From NCBI GenBank assembly GCA_019973155.2, contig BPQB01000026.1, positions 5,001-69,000 of the forward strand: DNA of 64,000 nucleotides. The letters run 5' to 3'. The number at the start of each line of letters is the position of its first letter. Position 1 is the stretch's first letter. The stretch comes from Phanerochaete sordida (lineage: Eukaryota; Basidiomycota; Agaricomycetes; Polyporales; Phanerochaetaceae). This document shows, piece after piece, positions 1 to 9,766 of this stretch. The notes below the pieces were generated by a model. It was not told the DNA's origin, ran no database searches, and worked only from the letters and a program-made list of their open reading frames with translations. The translations under genes were made by a program, and so were the position numbers.

Positions 1-484
1 GAAAGGCCCGGAATACTCAGCCACACTGATGGATCTCCAACCTGTTTTGCCCTTCGATCCCAAGCGCTCTGAAACGCGTGCGACCTTCACATCACATGAT
101 TGCCTGGTCCGTGCGCAGCCCTCAGTAGTATATATACCCCTGCCCCTGTAGCCTGTCCGTCATCTCGACCTCTTGGTCAATACGGACAGGTAAGTCTCCG
201 TTGTATGGTAGTTTACTATGCTAATGTTATCTTGGTCAATACGGACAGCTAAATAAGTTGTGCGTTAGCTGCGTGACTCGCTCCGTCGCGCCTCGTTGTC
301 GCGCTCCCCGTTTGTCGTCCCTCGTGCGGTGTTTGTACCCTCGGTCCGCAACATCTAACTTTTACTTCCCACATTCAGCCAGCAGAGATAGTGACTTGCA
401 AGGTATACTCACCTTTGAGAATACATGACGCTTTAGGTAAAGCCGGCCTTTGTACGTCTTCTGCGAGAATGGTTTTCTCAGCCT
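1..484. other. intergenic, with short direct repeat
   Basis: No convincing coding exon was found. The stretch holds a TATA-like run near 130-136 and two exact copies of a 19-bp sequence ending in ATACGGACAG, at 171-189 and 230-248. The first copy runs straight into a textbook 5' splice site (CAG/GTAAGT) and the second ends in ACAG like a 3' splice site. This is described separately as a finding. Confidence 0.5.
171..248 (+). repeat. 19-bp direct repeat flanking an intron-like segment
   Basis: TCTTGGTCAATACGGACAG occurs at 171-189 and again at 230-248, 59 bp apart. The first copy is followed by GTAAGT, and a CTAAT branch-like element sits near 221-225. A spliceosome could therefore read 190-248 as a minimal intron. 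No open frame clearly runs across it, so it may be a 5' UTR intron or chance. Confidence 0.5.
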
Positions 485-1410
485 CTAGTATATGAGCTCT
501 CTGAGATTCTCCACCGCGTTGAATTGAGCATGGAACAGCTCTCTCTGTCCGCCATCTGACAGAGTAAGAAAATGCTGGGCTTGCGGAGCATGCGCCTCCG
601 TACTGCGACAAGTCAGCTTCCCATTTTGAATGCGACGATGAACAAATTGCTCACCCCTTCCAATTCCCAGTTGCTGACAGCTCGCAGTACTGAACGACTC
701 CCAATACTCGCACCGCAACACGAACATAGCCCTCTGTGTTATCCCTCGGGTTGTACAGCAGCTCGTAGCATTTGGAAACGGAGCCTGCGTTGTCCACCGC
801 CTCCACGTAGGCCCTTACGTCGTAAGCCCAGCTGAGCAAGTTGTTGGGGGCTTCAGAGACCATATCCCGCTCGGTGGCTGTTCCTTGCTCAAGCGTGTCC
901 TTGCAGATCCTCGGAAAGTTGGGCCATAAGTCTCGAACAAATATTCCTTTCTCTATTCAACAGATCAGTGACGTTGTCTAGATGAGCTTCACAACTTACT
1001 CACTCAGGATCAATGCCATAGCGACCTCCGCGCAGAAGGAGCACGTGTGAAGAGAACGATCGATGTCATCTGAGGCAAAGACGGTGAGAGCAAGGACCTC
1101 AGCGCTGACTTTCCGCTTACACAGCTGCCTGAAACCCGCGAGGAAGACAGGTCCAACAGAAATACAGGGATTTTTGCTCGGCATGAAGGCCTGGAGTGCT
1201 CTGGACACTGCTGAATGTGAGCTCATCCGTTATTTCAAGCTGCAATTGAGTGCCCTCGGCCAACAGCTGTGCTGTTTTCAGGGACGCTTCACGACACAAA
1301 GACTTTGCTTCCGCGAGCGGTGCTTGCCAACGCCGCGGTGGAGGCTTGGCCGCCCGCCTTGGAAAACTTTCTGGACTTCGAGCAATTTTGGGCCTCATGT
1401 GGCAGGGCAT
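485..1410 (-). CDS. hypothetical protein, multi-exon, accessory region
   Basis: The product is not recognised. The last exons are well supported. A frame ending near residues ELSATGNWKG (about 665) splices with a GT donor and a CTGAC branch into an exon whose frame ends EAHAPQAQ...LRELIY at the stop 485-487. Upstream, an exon around 920-860 (VRDLWPNFPRICKDTLEQG) joins at phase 1 to one around 1010-1170 (SAEVLALTVFASDDIDR). The first exon, near 1410-1200, carries AEAKSLCREASLKTAQLL in yet another frame. The junction between these last two is unresolved and could hide a frameshift. The gene lies head-to-head with a plus-strand gene starting at 1509. Its codon pattern and small exons argue for a real, if possibly decaying, gene. 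Confidence 0.4.
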
Positions 1411-1439
1411 TCGCAAAGCACTGACAAGCACAAGGCCCT

Positions 1440-1446
1440 TATATAA
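1440..1446 (+). promoter_or_regulatory. TATA box
   Basis: TATATAA lies 63 bp upstream of the ATG at 1509 and is followed by a pyrimidine-rich leader. This is good core-promoter spacing for the plus-strand gene. Confidence 0.5.
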
Positions 1447-1508
1447 CTACACCCAGACTTCACTGCCCAGGCAGCCACTCTCAGCTTCACATCGCCCTCC
1501 CTCCTTCA

Positions 1509-1831
1509 TGATGGCCAGATCTCGCTCCTCCACTCCTGTCGACGATGCCGAACGCGGTGCCAAGCATCGCCGTATCGCTTCGGTCAGGGCAGCCTCCGCT
1601 GCGACCAAGGCCCCACACTCCCAGCAGAATAACGCTGAGAGCGACGCCAAAACGTGAGTTCATGAAGTTCTCTGCCCCTCGGCCACTGTCTTACCACGGA
1701 TATCTAGTGATTCAACCTCCACCAAAAACGTCAAGGAGACCGAGCTCTCTGCTGAGCCGTCCACTGCTGTAGACATTACGAGCGCGCAGGTCGTCACTGA
1801 AGAGCCGGCCACGGCCTCTGGCTCATTATAA
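1509..1831 (+). CDS. short acidic hypothetical protein, possibly a truncated gene
   Basis: A TATA box and CT-rich leader precede an ATG. Exon 1 encodes a basic, low-complexity start (MMARSRSSTPVDDAERG). An intron (GTGAGT at 1654, TAG near 1710) joins in phase to exon 2, which encodes an acidic Ser/Thr/Glu-rich tail (ETELSAEPSTAVDITSAQVV) ending at TAA 1829-1831. Coding-like acidic sequence resumes in another frame at about 1850-1980 (QAGQAEGTEDAAVDNEV) and again at about 1995-2085 (DNEEEGDDLDGG). The annotated product may therefore be the N-terminal stub of a longer, frame-shifted gene. No family was recognised. A dispersed repeat begins at about 2066, just where the coding-like signal stops, so an insertion may have truncated the gene. 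Confidence 0.4.
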
Positions 1832-2065
1832 TATGTTGTCTTGGGGGCAGCAAACAAGCTGGTCAGGCTGAGGGCACGGAAGACGCTGCTGTTGACAATG
1901 AGGTCTTGCCAGCCCAAGAAAAGCTCGTCAACTATCCCCTACTCTACGCCGCTATCCCGCAGACTCTCTTTGCCCGGTGACTGCCTGTGGCGACAACGAA
2001 GAAGAGGGAGATGACCTTGATGGTGGAGCTGTCTCTGCCGAAGAAGTCAAGTGTCAGCGTCCACC

Positions 2066-2181
2066 AGACCATGTAGCTCTTTTATAAAACGTCCCTACTA
2101 TACTAATAAATCGTTTAGCAAAAAACGCTACAAGCCCTAGTTGGCAATATAACGCATTTTCCGGGCATTTACAGGGGTATG
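2066..2181. repeat. dispersed repeat copy A
   Basis: This stretch shares blocks with the reverse complement of 7155-7230: a TTTTATAAAA-like block, an ACTATACTA block, the exact GCAAAAAACGCTAC (2117-2130; complement at 7166-7179) and CAGGGGTATG (2172-2181; complement at about 7155-7164). Copy A has about 40 extra bases between the last two blocks. It is probably part of a degraded non-coding mobile element. Confidence 0.45.
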
Positions 2182-2767
2182 TTTTTAAAAGGGACTGTTT
2201 CGGGCACCTATTTTCGAATCTGTCTGGAAGGCTGCGCAGCTTAACGGAAAGACATATTCCAAAAGGAGACAGCCCAAAAATGAACAGGGGAGGAGTTATT
2301 CACAAAAGAACGGCGGTGAGCCGACTCTTTGCGGCTTTACACGGCCAACTGGGATTCTGAGGCTCGTTGAGAAATGTTGCATTCAGAATATTTGAGGGAA
2401 GAATCTTACGAATGTGATAAGAATTCTTGTGATTGTCGTAAGATCGGATGTTCATATGAATGACTGAGGTGAATCTTGCGAATGACTGTGTCAAAACAGT
2501 CCGGCAAACTGCGCCGATGGTGAAATGGGCGCTTTGTCCCCACATGCGTGATGGCGGGGAGGGCGGGAGCTCTACTCTTCCCCGCAAGAGCGCACACGTC
2601 GCCGCCGCCCTCTTGAGTCTCGACTCGGACGTCTCGGCACACCCACGCACCTCCTCCTCTCGTCCTCATGCATCTGTACCAGCGAATCTCTTATCAGCAC
2701 CGCAGGATGCTTGCCTTGCGACAGCAACACTTGTGCACGTGGGCCTCACGACTGAGGCAAATCCGCC

Positions 2768-4000
2768 GTGCTCTCCGCCCCTGTGCAGAGAGATCAATGC
2801 ATCCAAGCAAAAGGCGAAGGCAAAGAAGAAAATTCCTCCGTCAGTGGACATCGATCTTCATCACCTTCCGACCCTTCAACGACCACGCCCACTCCCTCAG
2901 TCGACCCTCAGGACTTCGCAAAGCTGTGCACAGAGGCGATGTACCGCAATAAGAAAATGTTCACGGCTGTACAGTGGACATCAGAGTGTAGTATAATATA
3001 TTTGGAAGCTGCAAGTAATGTCCTTGTGAGTGTAGGAGAGCTGTATAGCGGCAACGCAGAGTTGCGGACTTCGCGAGACTTCGCGCTGCTCTGAGGTGTG
3101 ACCCACGTGTTCATAAGCGCCGTACTTAAGGGGGCCGCGCGTCGGCGTTGCGGGCGTCGCGCTCCTTGTCTCTTGCCACCATCGCGCCGCCAGACGTCTC
3201 CACATTTCCCTACCTTTATGGCGCTGCAGTCGACACAAGCTGAGGCCCGCCTTGACTCGTCGGTATACTGACTCGTCGCACACGAGGCTTGCTTCAAGCA
3301 AAATCTGGGAAAATACTGCCTGCAAGATGCCTTCAGCATCGCGGCTCGAACGCACGGCCCCATAGCCGTCATTGGGCGCACCTTTTCATATGCGGAGATT
3401 TCTTTGCAAGCTTGTAAGCGTGTCTCGCGCTTCATGAAATACATGCTGATGTCTTGTGTAAGGTCCGCTATAGTCTGTTTCATCCGAAGGGTAAAACAGC
3501 ATGTGGACGACATGCAGCCAATAACTTCCTCGGAGCAGCCAAGAGCGCACAGCAGCCAGAACATCTACTCTGACCATATATGTAACTCCTTAGCTCGCTT
3601 GATCCAGCTCTTGTTCATCGGACCATTAAAGCGCGACTTTGCATGCAAGAACCGAGATGCGCTCGATATCGAGGACCCGGACGGTCAAGATATCGATAAC
3701 GTGGACAGCGTCGAACCTGACGCCGACCGGTCTCGCAAGCGTCGCTGCCGGGGTCGCCTTTCCGTTGAACTGGACTTCTGGTCACTCATGATCTGATTCT
3801 TCGCCTAGCAGCGCGAGCAGTACGGCAACGACGTCCTTCTCAGCCCGAGCTGGAGGTGAGTGCCTTATATGTAATGTCACTGTCTGCTAATGTGAAGCCA
3901 GGTGCATCGAATCTTGCGTTCGGCGTGAGCAGCACGACTCCCTCCAGGACGCTCTGTCCTCGATCCCCACCGGCTCTTAGGCCGCGTTCGCTTCTGTCCC
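2768..4000 (+). pseudogene. degraded multi-exon gene inside the TIR unit
   Basis: Several coding-like exons share the plus strand but do not join into one clean frame. One at 2800-2990 is a Ser/Pro-rich segment followed by DFAKLCTEAMYRNKKMF. One at 3275-3430 reads HEACFKQNLGKYCLQDAF then TFSYAEISLQACKRV. One at 3640-3780 is acidic then basic (DALDIEDPDGQDIDN, RSRKRRCRGR). Last comes one ending LQDALSSIPTGS at about 3980 after an intron with GTGAGT at about 3856. In-frame stops lie between 3780 and 3815, and a GACTCGTCG duplication lies at about 3257-3281. The acidic/basic stretch suggests a nuclear protein, but no family is recognised. It lies wholly inside the inverted-repeat-bounded unit 2402-4509. 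Confidence 0.35.
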
Positions 4001-4484
4001 CAGGCGCTCTTCACGCGCACACTGTTGCCACGGGCGCCGGCACGGCACCATACCTCCCCACCACTCAAGCTTCGCAAGGCGATCAGCCTGACCGTCGTTC
4101 GAGTCTCGGGTTCGTTCTTAATCAGTAGGTGCTGTCGCAGTAGTTGTACTACTCGAATCCATATCTTGCCCATGTTCCTGCCAGTGTATGTACATATAGC
4201 ATATCCTGTTGTCCTAGGTGTCAATCGATGTGACTGCTGTACAGCCTTTACCACTATCAGCAGCGTGACAGGTAGAGGCGGCGGCGGTAGCAGCGGGCGC
4301 GGGAGCAGCAGGCGGGCGGCGAGAGCGCTACACTGGCGTCGGGATGGCTGTACCCTGAGGCCTCACGTGACTATTTCCACAGACATTCTTATGAGTGCTC
4401 CATACGATTCTCTGAGACCATCACGGTCTTACGACCACCTCGGGTCCCCAAACTATTGTTGATCTTGCATCTGTTACAAGATAT

Positions 4485-4507
4485 TCTTACGACCGGGTTT
4501 CGTAAGA
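4485..4507. repeat. hairpin at the right end of the TIR unit
   Basis: TCTTACGA (4485-4492) and TCGTAAGA (4500-4507) form a perfect 8-bp stem with a 7-nt loop. The same palindromic motif occurs at 2403-2444. Confidence 0.6.
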
Positions 4508-4509
4508 TT

Positions 4510-6210
4510 ATCCTACGACAGCCGTCCGCCTGTGTAGTGCGGCCTCCCGGTGCCGCCATCAGCGCATCAGCGCCACAAAGGAGACCCTGACCGGGCCAAC
4601 CGGGTACCTGTCCGGGAAGCGCCCAATGCGGTCATGGGCATCAATTTCGCTTCTGGGGGCCATTTCTGCTGCTTCCCCTCGCTCCCCTGGCTTCCTGGGG
4701 CCTCTACACTATGTATATTACTGTTTACTATGTATGTATAGTATAGAGGGAAGACAGGGACCCAATTGAACCGCTGTGGAATATAATAAATGATTGATTA
4801 TATTTGATTTCGATTTTTCTGGGCCTGAAAGCGGCCTGCAACCCTTTCCACCGGTTCTGAACCCTTTTCAGCTATGCCAAAGGGTTATGTAACGCTTAAA
4901 GAAGCTAGACGAGAGATTTGGGGGCCTAGGGGTAGCAGGGAAGTGGTAGGGGACCTGCGAGGATCTGCCAAAAAAAAAGTGTGAATATCGTGTGGCAAAC
5001 GCATGGATTCTCATCGCATAAGGTGTATAAACTGCCCTGTATACTTGCTTTTGCATCCCCCGCCTTCGTTCCCATGCGATCCTCAAGATCTGGTCGTTTC
5101 CCACGGGCGCTTTTTGGCTGATTTCGACGAAATCGCCCAGATCGCAGCGCAACCGTTGGGAATGGCGCGGGCGCTGTATCTCAGATCGATTCGCAGCCTA
5201 TGAAAACGGGGGAGTACAGATTTGTAAGTGAATCGGCGGAGAAATGGTGGAGGTACATACCTGCAAAAGCGAAAAGTGGCCTTTGGTTTGCTTCTGGGCA
5301 CTTCAGAACACCAAAGTGAAAGCAGGTATGTGCCTGGCTGCTGTAGGATAGGAGGACAGGTCCGGACCTCTCAAACATGTCAGTACATATATTTAGGGCT
5401 TGTGTGTAGCAGGAATTGATCCAATACTGCGTGGATCCTTTTGGGTAGCTGCATATATGGTGTTTTGGGGCCAAAGTGCCCAAAAATGCGCATTCAAGAG
5501 CCAGGAAAAATTCATTCCCACTATCCTACAGCTCCGAGACGTTGGATATAGCACTATACAGCACCCATACACATTGTGGCACAGCCCCAGCAAGATTGGA
5601 CCGCTGTGGAAGCTGCAGGAGCCTGGGGAATGCCCCCTGAACGCGATTTTGGAGGGTTTTGACCCCCTGTAAAGATTCCCCTACGTGTTACACGCGTCAA
5701 AACACCTTTCCCATGGTACTACATACCAATGACACGTAAACGACGCGTCCGACGCGTCAGGGACGCGATGAGGAAGGTATGGAAGCCCCTGTCCCTGGAG
5801 CATTAATTCTCCGAAATTCGAGGATAATTCCCAGGATATTGCTGGGCCCTAGGACCGCCCTGGGACTCTCCATATGGGTGTGCCCCATGCCATAGTACCT
5901 ATACGACGCGCTGTACCGTGCCCACACCCCATTGAAGGCCCAAGGGTGCCCCAGTGCACGCATTTGAAATTCGTTGGAATTCCAGTTAATTCCGTAATAT
6001 ATTCGCATACCCTGGGAAACCCCCACAGATGAGGGTTAGTACTACAATACCTTCTAGCTACGGTATCTACCACTTTTCCCCATGCTTCTGGCCCTGGAGG
6101 GAGCAGGGGAGCAGCAGGAATACCCCTGCCAGCCAAATTCTCGCTTATGGCGCTTAATTCCGTTTTGGGCAGGTGCCCAGCTTGGTGGCGCTAGGGCGCC
6201 AAATGCTTTC
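4510..6210. other. gene-free, AT-richer stretch
   Basis: Only short overlapping ORFs in all frames are present, with no coherent splice joins or recognisable domains. Base composition is visibly more AT-rich than the genes to the right, consistent with decayed repeats. Confidence 0.5.
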
Positions 6211-6980
6211 ACACTGCAGGCAGGCCAGAATTTCCTAGCACCGGAAATCTTCCCGGCCTGGCACCGGAATGGTGACATTTTCGTGCTGTATCCGGTGACA
6301 TTTTCGTGATGATGAAACTTCACTTTTCTCGCAGCTTTCGTGCAGACTTCCTCTGAATGGAATGTCATCATTTCCAAAGTCAGGAAATTGTTCAAAAATG
6401 GTCCTGAAATGAAGTGTTGCCGTGTTCAGGAAATGGCACCGAAATTCATTGTTTCTCGCTCCTTTGTGGTGTACAGAAACACGCCTGAAATGATGAGTCA
6501 GCTTTCCTGGCACTTGAAATGCCCCGGAAACGTCACATTCTGGGACAATTTCCATCAGATTTCCTCGAATGCGGAAACGATGCCTCTCTAGCGCCGCGAA
6601 ATGTTTCATTTTCGCACAAAATGATACCTTTCAAGGCAGTTTTGGGAGGATTTTGCGAGTGGCGACAGTTATCATTTCAATGCGGCCGATACTCTACCTT
6701 TCCGATAGGGTGATATGGCACGGAAATGAAGCATGTTGATGATGATTTCGGGTGCGCGGAAATCTTACCTTTCAGCGCCATTTTGGGCTCATTTCAAGTT
6801 CGTTTCATGGCTCCAGGGTAGGAAAGATTTCCTTGCTCAAGAAATTGCTTCGAAATGGGCCCGGAAGGTATACTTTCTGCACTATGGAAATCTCACCGGA
6901 TACAGCCCAAAAATGTCACCATTCCGGTGCCAGGTCGGGAAGATTTCCGGCGCTAGGAAATTCTGGCCTGCCCGCAGTGT
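6211..6980. mobile_element. foldback/MITE-like element with 90-bp inverted arms
   Basis: The left arm 6211-6300, reverse-complemented, matches the right arm 6891-6980 at about 84 of 90 positions with no gaps by eye. Weaker inverted similarity continues inward on both sides (about 70% for the next 40 bp). The interior (about 590 bp) has no domain-bearing ORF and is rich in GAAAT/ATTTC motifs. Translated ORFs crossing the arms look alike (a shared GKISGARKFWPA segment), but only because the arms are inverted copies. No clear target-site duplication was identified. Confidence 0.65.
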
Positions 6981-7154
6981 CATCGCCGGCTCCCGGCGGG
7001 TATTTTGCGAATAGCGGGCTCAGTTTTGATCGGGAGGGGTCCCTGTCAATGAGAGATATGATATTTTCTATGTTCTCTACAACTTTGGTTTTCTGACATA
7101 TGACCCCGGAAAAACATATGCCTTTTTAAAAAGAAGTCCCTCCCCTTTTGGCCC

Positions 7155-7230
7155 ACATACCCCTGGTAGCGTTTTTTGCAAAACGACTTACTACTATACT
7201 AGCTGCTTTTACAAAAACGGTACATGGACG
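7155..7230. repeat. dispersed repeat copy B (inverted relative to copy A)
   Basis: Its reverse complement contains the same ordered blocks as 2066-2181, including the exact 14-mer GCAAAAAACGCTAC. It lies directly between the two foldback elements. Confidence 0.45.
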
Positions 7231-7241
7231 GCTGTCCAAAC

Positions 7242-7884
7242 CCTTCGAGTCTTCTGCTGTTGCCTCGGAGCTGCACCTCGAAGTGACTGTGCGTGTCGAG
7301 GAGCTGTGTCTCGACTTCTGAGCAGTTGTAACTTGTGCTTCTGCGTCGAGTGTACGTGTCGAGGGGCCACACCCTGGGTGCCTGTATGCCAAGTTGCTGC
7401 TCCGGAGGCTGCATCGCTGAGCTGTGCCTCGAGGCAGCTTACAGCGGTTCAGAGCACTACCAGCCGCCTGCTCCTCCCAGCGAGGACATAGCATTCTAAG
7501 CTCATTCTCTCTGTATATTCCTTGCTTTCTTTTCACTCTCTCACCTTCTCCTTCTCCGTCCCGTAATAAAAAAACTGTACTGGCTACATAGAGAAACATG
7601 TTGACCTGGTTGTCACACCTTTTGCAACTTGTCGCTGCGTGCAAGTGAGCGAGTGGTCCGTGGTCTGGCCTAACATGGCACTGGATGCGCTGGAAGCTGC
7701 GCCGAGGCGCAGCTCTGTGATGCAGCCTCCGGTGCAGCAACTTGGCATATGGTTGCTCGAGGTGCGATCTCTCGACATGCACTCAACGCAGAAGCACACA
7801 GCACAACTGCTCGGAACAAGGCTCCTCGGCACACACAGTCGCTTCGAGGTGCAGATCCAAGGCGTACACCAGAAGGCTCGAAGG
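7242..7884. mobile_element. second foldback element, about 200-bp diverged arms
   Basis: The left arm 7242-7450, reverse-complemented, aligns to the right arm 7687-7884 at roughly 80% by eye. The best block is 7385-7414 against 7720-7749, with 29 of 30 bases matching. The arms are unusually dense in CCTCGA/TCGAGG motifs, including the palindrome TGCCTCGAGGCA near 7425-7436. The centre contains a CT-rich tract and an AATAAA. The ORFs read from the two arms resemble each other only because of the inverted duplication. Confidence 0.6.
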
Positions 7885-7994
7885 TTTGGGAGCCTCGAGG
7901 TAGGCTAAGGCTCCGAGGAGGGCTCGTGCGAGGCATTGGAGGCTCCGAGCACGAGTGCCTCGGGTGCTGCGCAGCCCCTCGGCAGTTTCCGAGT

Positions 7995-8140
7995 GGCTGT
8001 AGTACATAAATCGCGCCTCGGCGCATTCAATAAACAGACTCTTTCACCGCGAAATACAGAGTTCTCCGAGTGCGAGCGAGCACTTCGTCGTTTCAGTCCA
8101 GTTCAGCCCAGTTCAGTTCAGTCCAGCTTCAGTCTCGTCC
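7995..8140 (+). promoter_or_regulatory. LTR- or promoter-like segment with CAGTYCAG repeats
   Basis: A TATA-like GTACATAAAT near 8002-8011 is followed by AATAAA near 8028-8033. Tandem degenerate copies of TTCAGTCCAG/TTCAGCCCAG lie at about 8092-8132, then Pro/Ser-like CT-rich sequence to about 8480. The TATA plus polyadenylation-signal layout recalls an LTR U3-R-U5, but no TG...CA ends, primer-binding site or paired copy was found. Confidence 0.3.
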
Positions 8141-8548
8141 CCGAGGGGCTTCGTGTCGCCCGAGGAGCTTTCGTCGCGCTCGAAGTCGTCTTCCCTTGCA
8201 TTCCAGTTGTAGTCCCGTCTCGTCCCAGTCCCAGTCCCATCTCAGTCCTCGTCTCCCGAGCTCCATACACACCTACTCCTCGACATACACCGCTCTACCC
8301 GACCCTCCCTTGCACAGAGGAACTTCCACCGTTCCTCGACGCTGTCTTGGAATTCCATTCCTCGACGTGCAGCCTAACTCCGGCAGGAGTCACACAGCGC
8401 AATGTGCAAGTGAGGGCGCCTGGCACTACGAGCTGACTTTGGCTGCTGCTAGGTTTTTGGCTGCAGTTATGAACAAATAGGGTATTTTGCCCACGCGCGC
8501 TATGCATCACCTCTCAATCCCGCACATTTTTGGGGTCACAGGGTGGCC

Positions 8549-8574
8549 AGGAACTGATCTTAGGAACTGATCTT
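8549..8574 (+). repeat. 13-bp tandem duplication
   Basis: AGGAACTGATCTT occurs twice back to back, shortly upstream of the next gene. Confidence 0.7.
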
Positions 8575-8694
8575 AAAATGTCCCGGACGGCGCTAAAGCC
8601 CGCCAGACCACAAACCATTCGTGTGACTTGGGGCCCTCTTCTTCTCACCTCCTGCTCTAGACCCTATGGGTGGTACAACTGATCGCCGAGGGCT

Positions 8695-8702
8695 CATAAA
8701 AA
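8695..8702 (+). promoter_or_regulatory. TATA-like box
   Basis: CATAAAAA lies only about 20-25 bp before the ATG at 8721, implying a very short leader or an alternative start. Confidence 0.35.
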
Positions 8703-8720
8703 TGGCCCTTGCAGTTCACC

Positions 8721-9766
8721 ATGTCTTCGAGGTTTGTGCCCACTGCTTGCCCATCCCGCTTCACCTCAATGGCTGTCATATCTGTGCCCGACACCCTCCG
8801 CACCCGTGCACTTGAGGCTGTGCACCCCTACGAGATCAAGAAGCTGCTCAGGTATGTGTCTTACCACCTAGACTTCATGGTCTTTAGCTCACCGAGAACG
8901 TTAGGCTTAGCTCGAGTGACAGAGCAGACAGCGTCTACTCCTGGTCGCTGCTCAAGCTTGTTGAAGTCGCGCTCAGCTCGGAGAACTGTGTTCCAGCTGT
9001 CCAAGCCACTCTTACCCGTCGCACAAAGGAGCTCCTGAGCCAGGTCGCCCCCTACATCAACGCCCTGCTCGAGGGAATGCGTAAGCACGGCGCTGTCCTG
9101 TCAGGCAGTCGCTGCCTCGCCTTCTTTGACCATGACTGTGGCTTCAACCCAGACAACTGGGACTGGTATGTGGCCGAATACGGTTACAAGCTGTTCTTGT
9201 CGCTTCTTATCCAGAAGCTGGGATACGAGCTTGTCGGGACTTCCTCCGGGCCTCAAGCCTATTCCTCATCAATTGAGCCGCCTGCCTCACTCGCAGAGAA
9301 GATCACGTCTTGTGTCGTCCATCATTCACTGCGTAGAACTCATGACATGGGACTCGTCCACCGCACCTGCCTCCATGGTGAGCTCGGGCAGGAGCTCGAC
9401 GTGATCTGCAGCCGCGTCTCCAGCCCCCTCTTACCCATCTCCCTCTTTCACTCGACCATTGTGCAGAACTTCGTCAGCTATGACGGGTTCTGCATGGCTT
9501 GCCCCGAGCTATTCTTCTCCAATACTGGAATCAAGGCTTCCCGCAGGCTCACTGCAGGAGACATTCAATTGCTGGAGAAGTACAGAAACCGCGGCTACAA
9601 TATCGTCGACAACATTCCCACCCACCTGCAGCCCTTGTGCTTGAAGGACGGCTACTGCAGCCAAGCGGTGTGGCGCTTTGGCAACCAGTTCTCCCTGGTC
9701 ATGCTCCTCAAGTTTCAAGGTCTCAGTGGACGACTGCCTGACTTCGCGAAGTACCCCTTCATGTAA
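8721..9766 (+). CDS. multicopy agaricomycete family protein, nucleotidyltransferase-like start
   Basis: There are two exons. Exon 1 (8721-8851) ends in AAGCTGCTCAG, then a GTATGT...CTTAG intron (8852-8910) joins in phase to exon 2, open to TAA 9764-9766; about 328 aa. No signal peptide or membrane segment was seen. Near residue 105 there is a VLSGSRCLAFF segment followed by FNPDNWDWYV. This resembles the GS...D-x-D region of nucleotidyltransferase folds, with the acidic pair partly replaced (DNWDWYV), so activity is doubtful. The C-terminal half (SLFHSTIVQNFVSYDGFCMA, LLEKYRNRGYN) has the layout of a very large family of uncharacterised proteins in Polyporales and other Agaricomycetes. Its role is unknown. 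Its place beside repeats fits an expanding accessory family. The gene model is solid; the family statement is from memory. Confidence 0.7.

Larger units (their letters stand above)
2402..4509. mobile_element. 2.1-kb unit bounded by terminal inverted repeats
   Basis: The left end AATCTTACGAA (2402-2412) is an exact inverted match of the right end TTCGTAAGATT (4499-4509). Similarity continues inward for roughly 35-40 bp with small gaps (shared TAAGAAT and TCTTGT blocks). Each end also carries its own small hairpin of the same motif: 2403-2411 with 2436-2444, and 4485-4492 with 4500-4507. No target-site duplication is obvious and no transposase domain was seen. The interior holds degraded coding sequence, so this is read as a non-autonomous DNA element or foldback that carries or traps a gene fragment. 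The call is inference from repeat structure only. Confidence 0.45.

Noticed and set aside
6054..7096. Pair of similar peptides (GKISGARKFWPA) on opposite strands
   Set aside because: The similarity is caused by the inverted DNA arms, not by two genes.
7126..7908. Similar ORFs starting MQPP...QQLGI on both strands
   Set aside because: They are explained by the inverted repeat 7242-7450 / 7687-7884. There is no promoter, domain or splice support.
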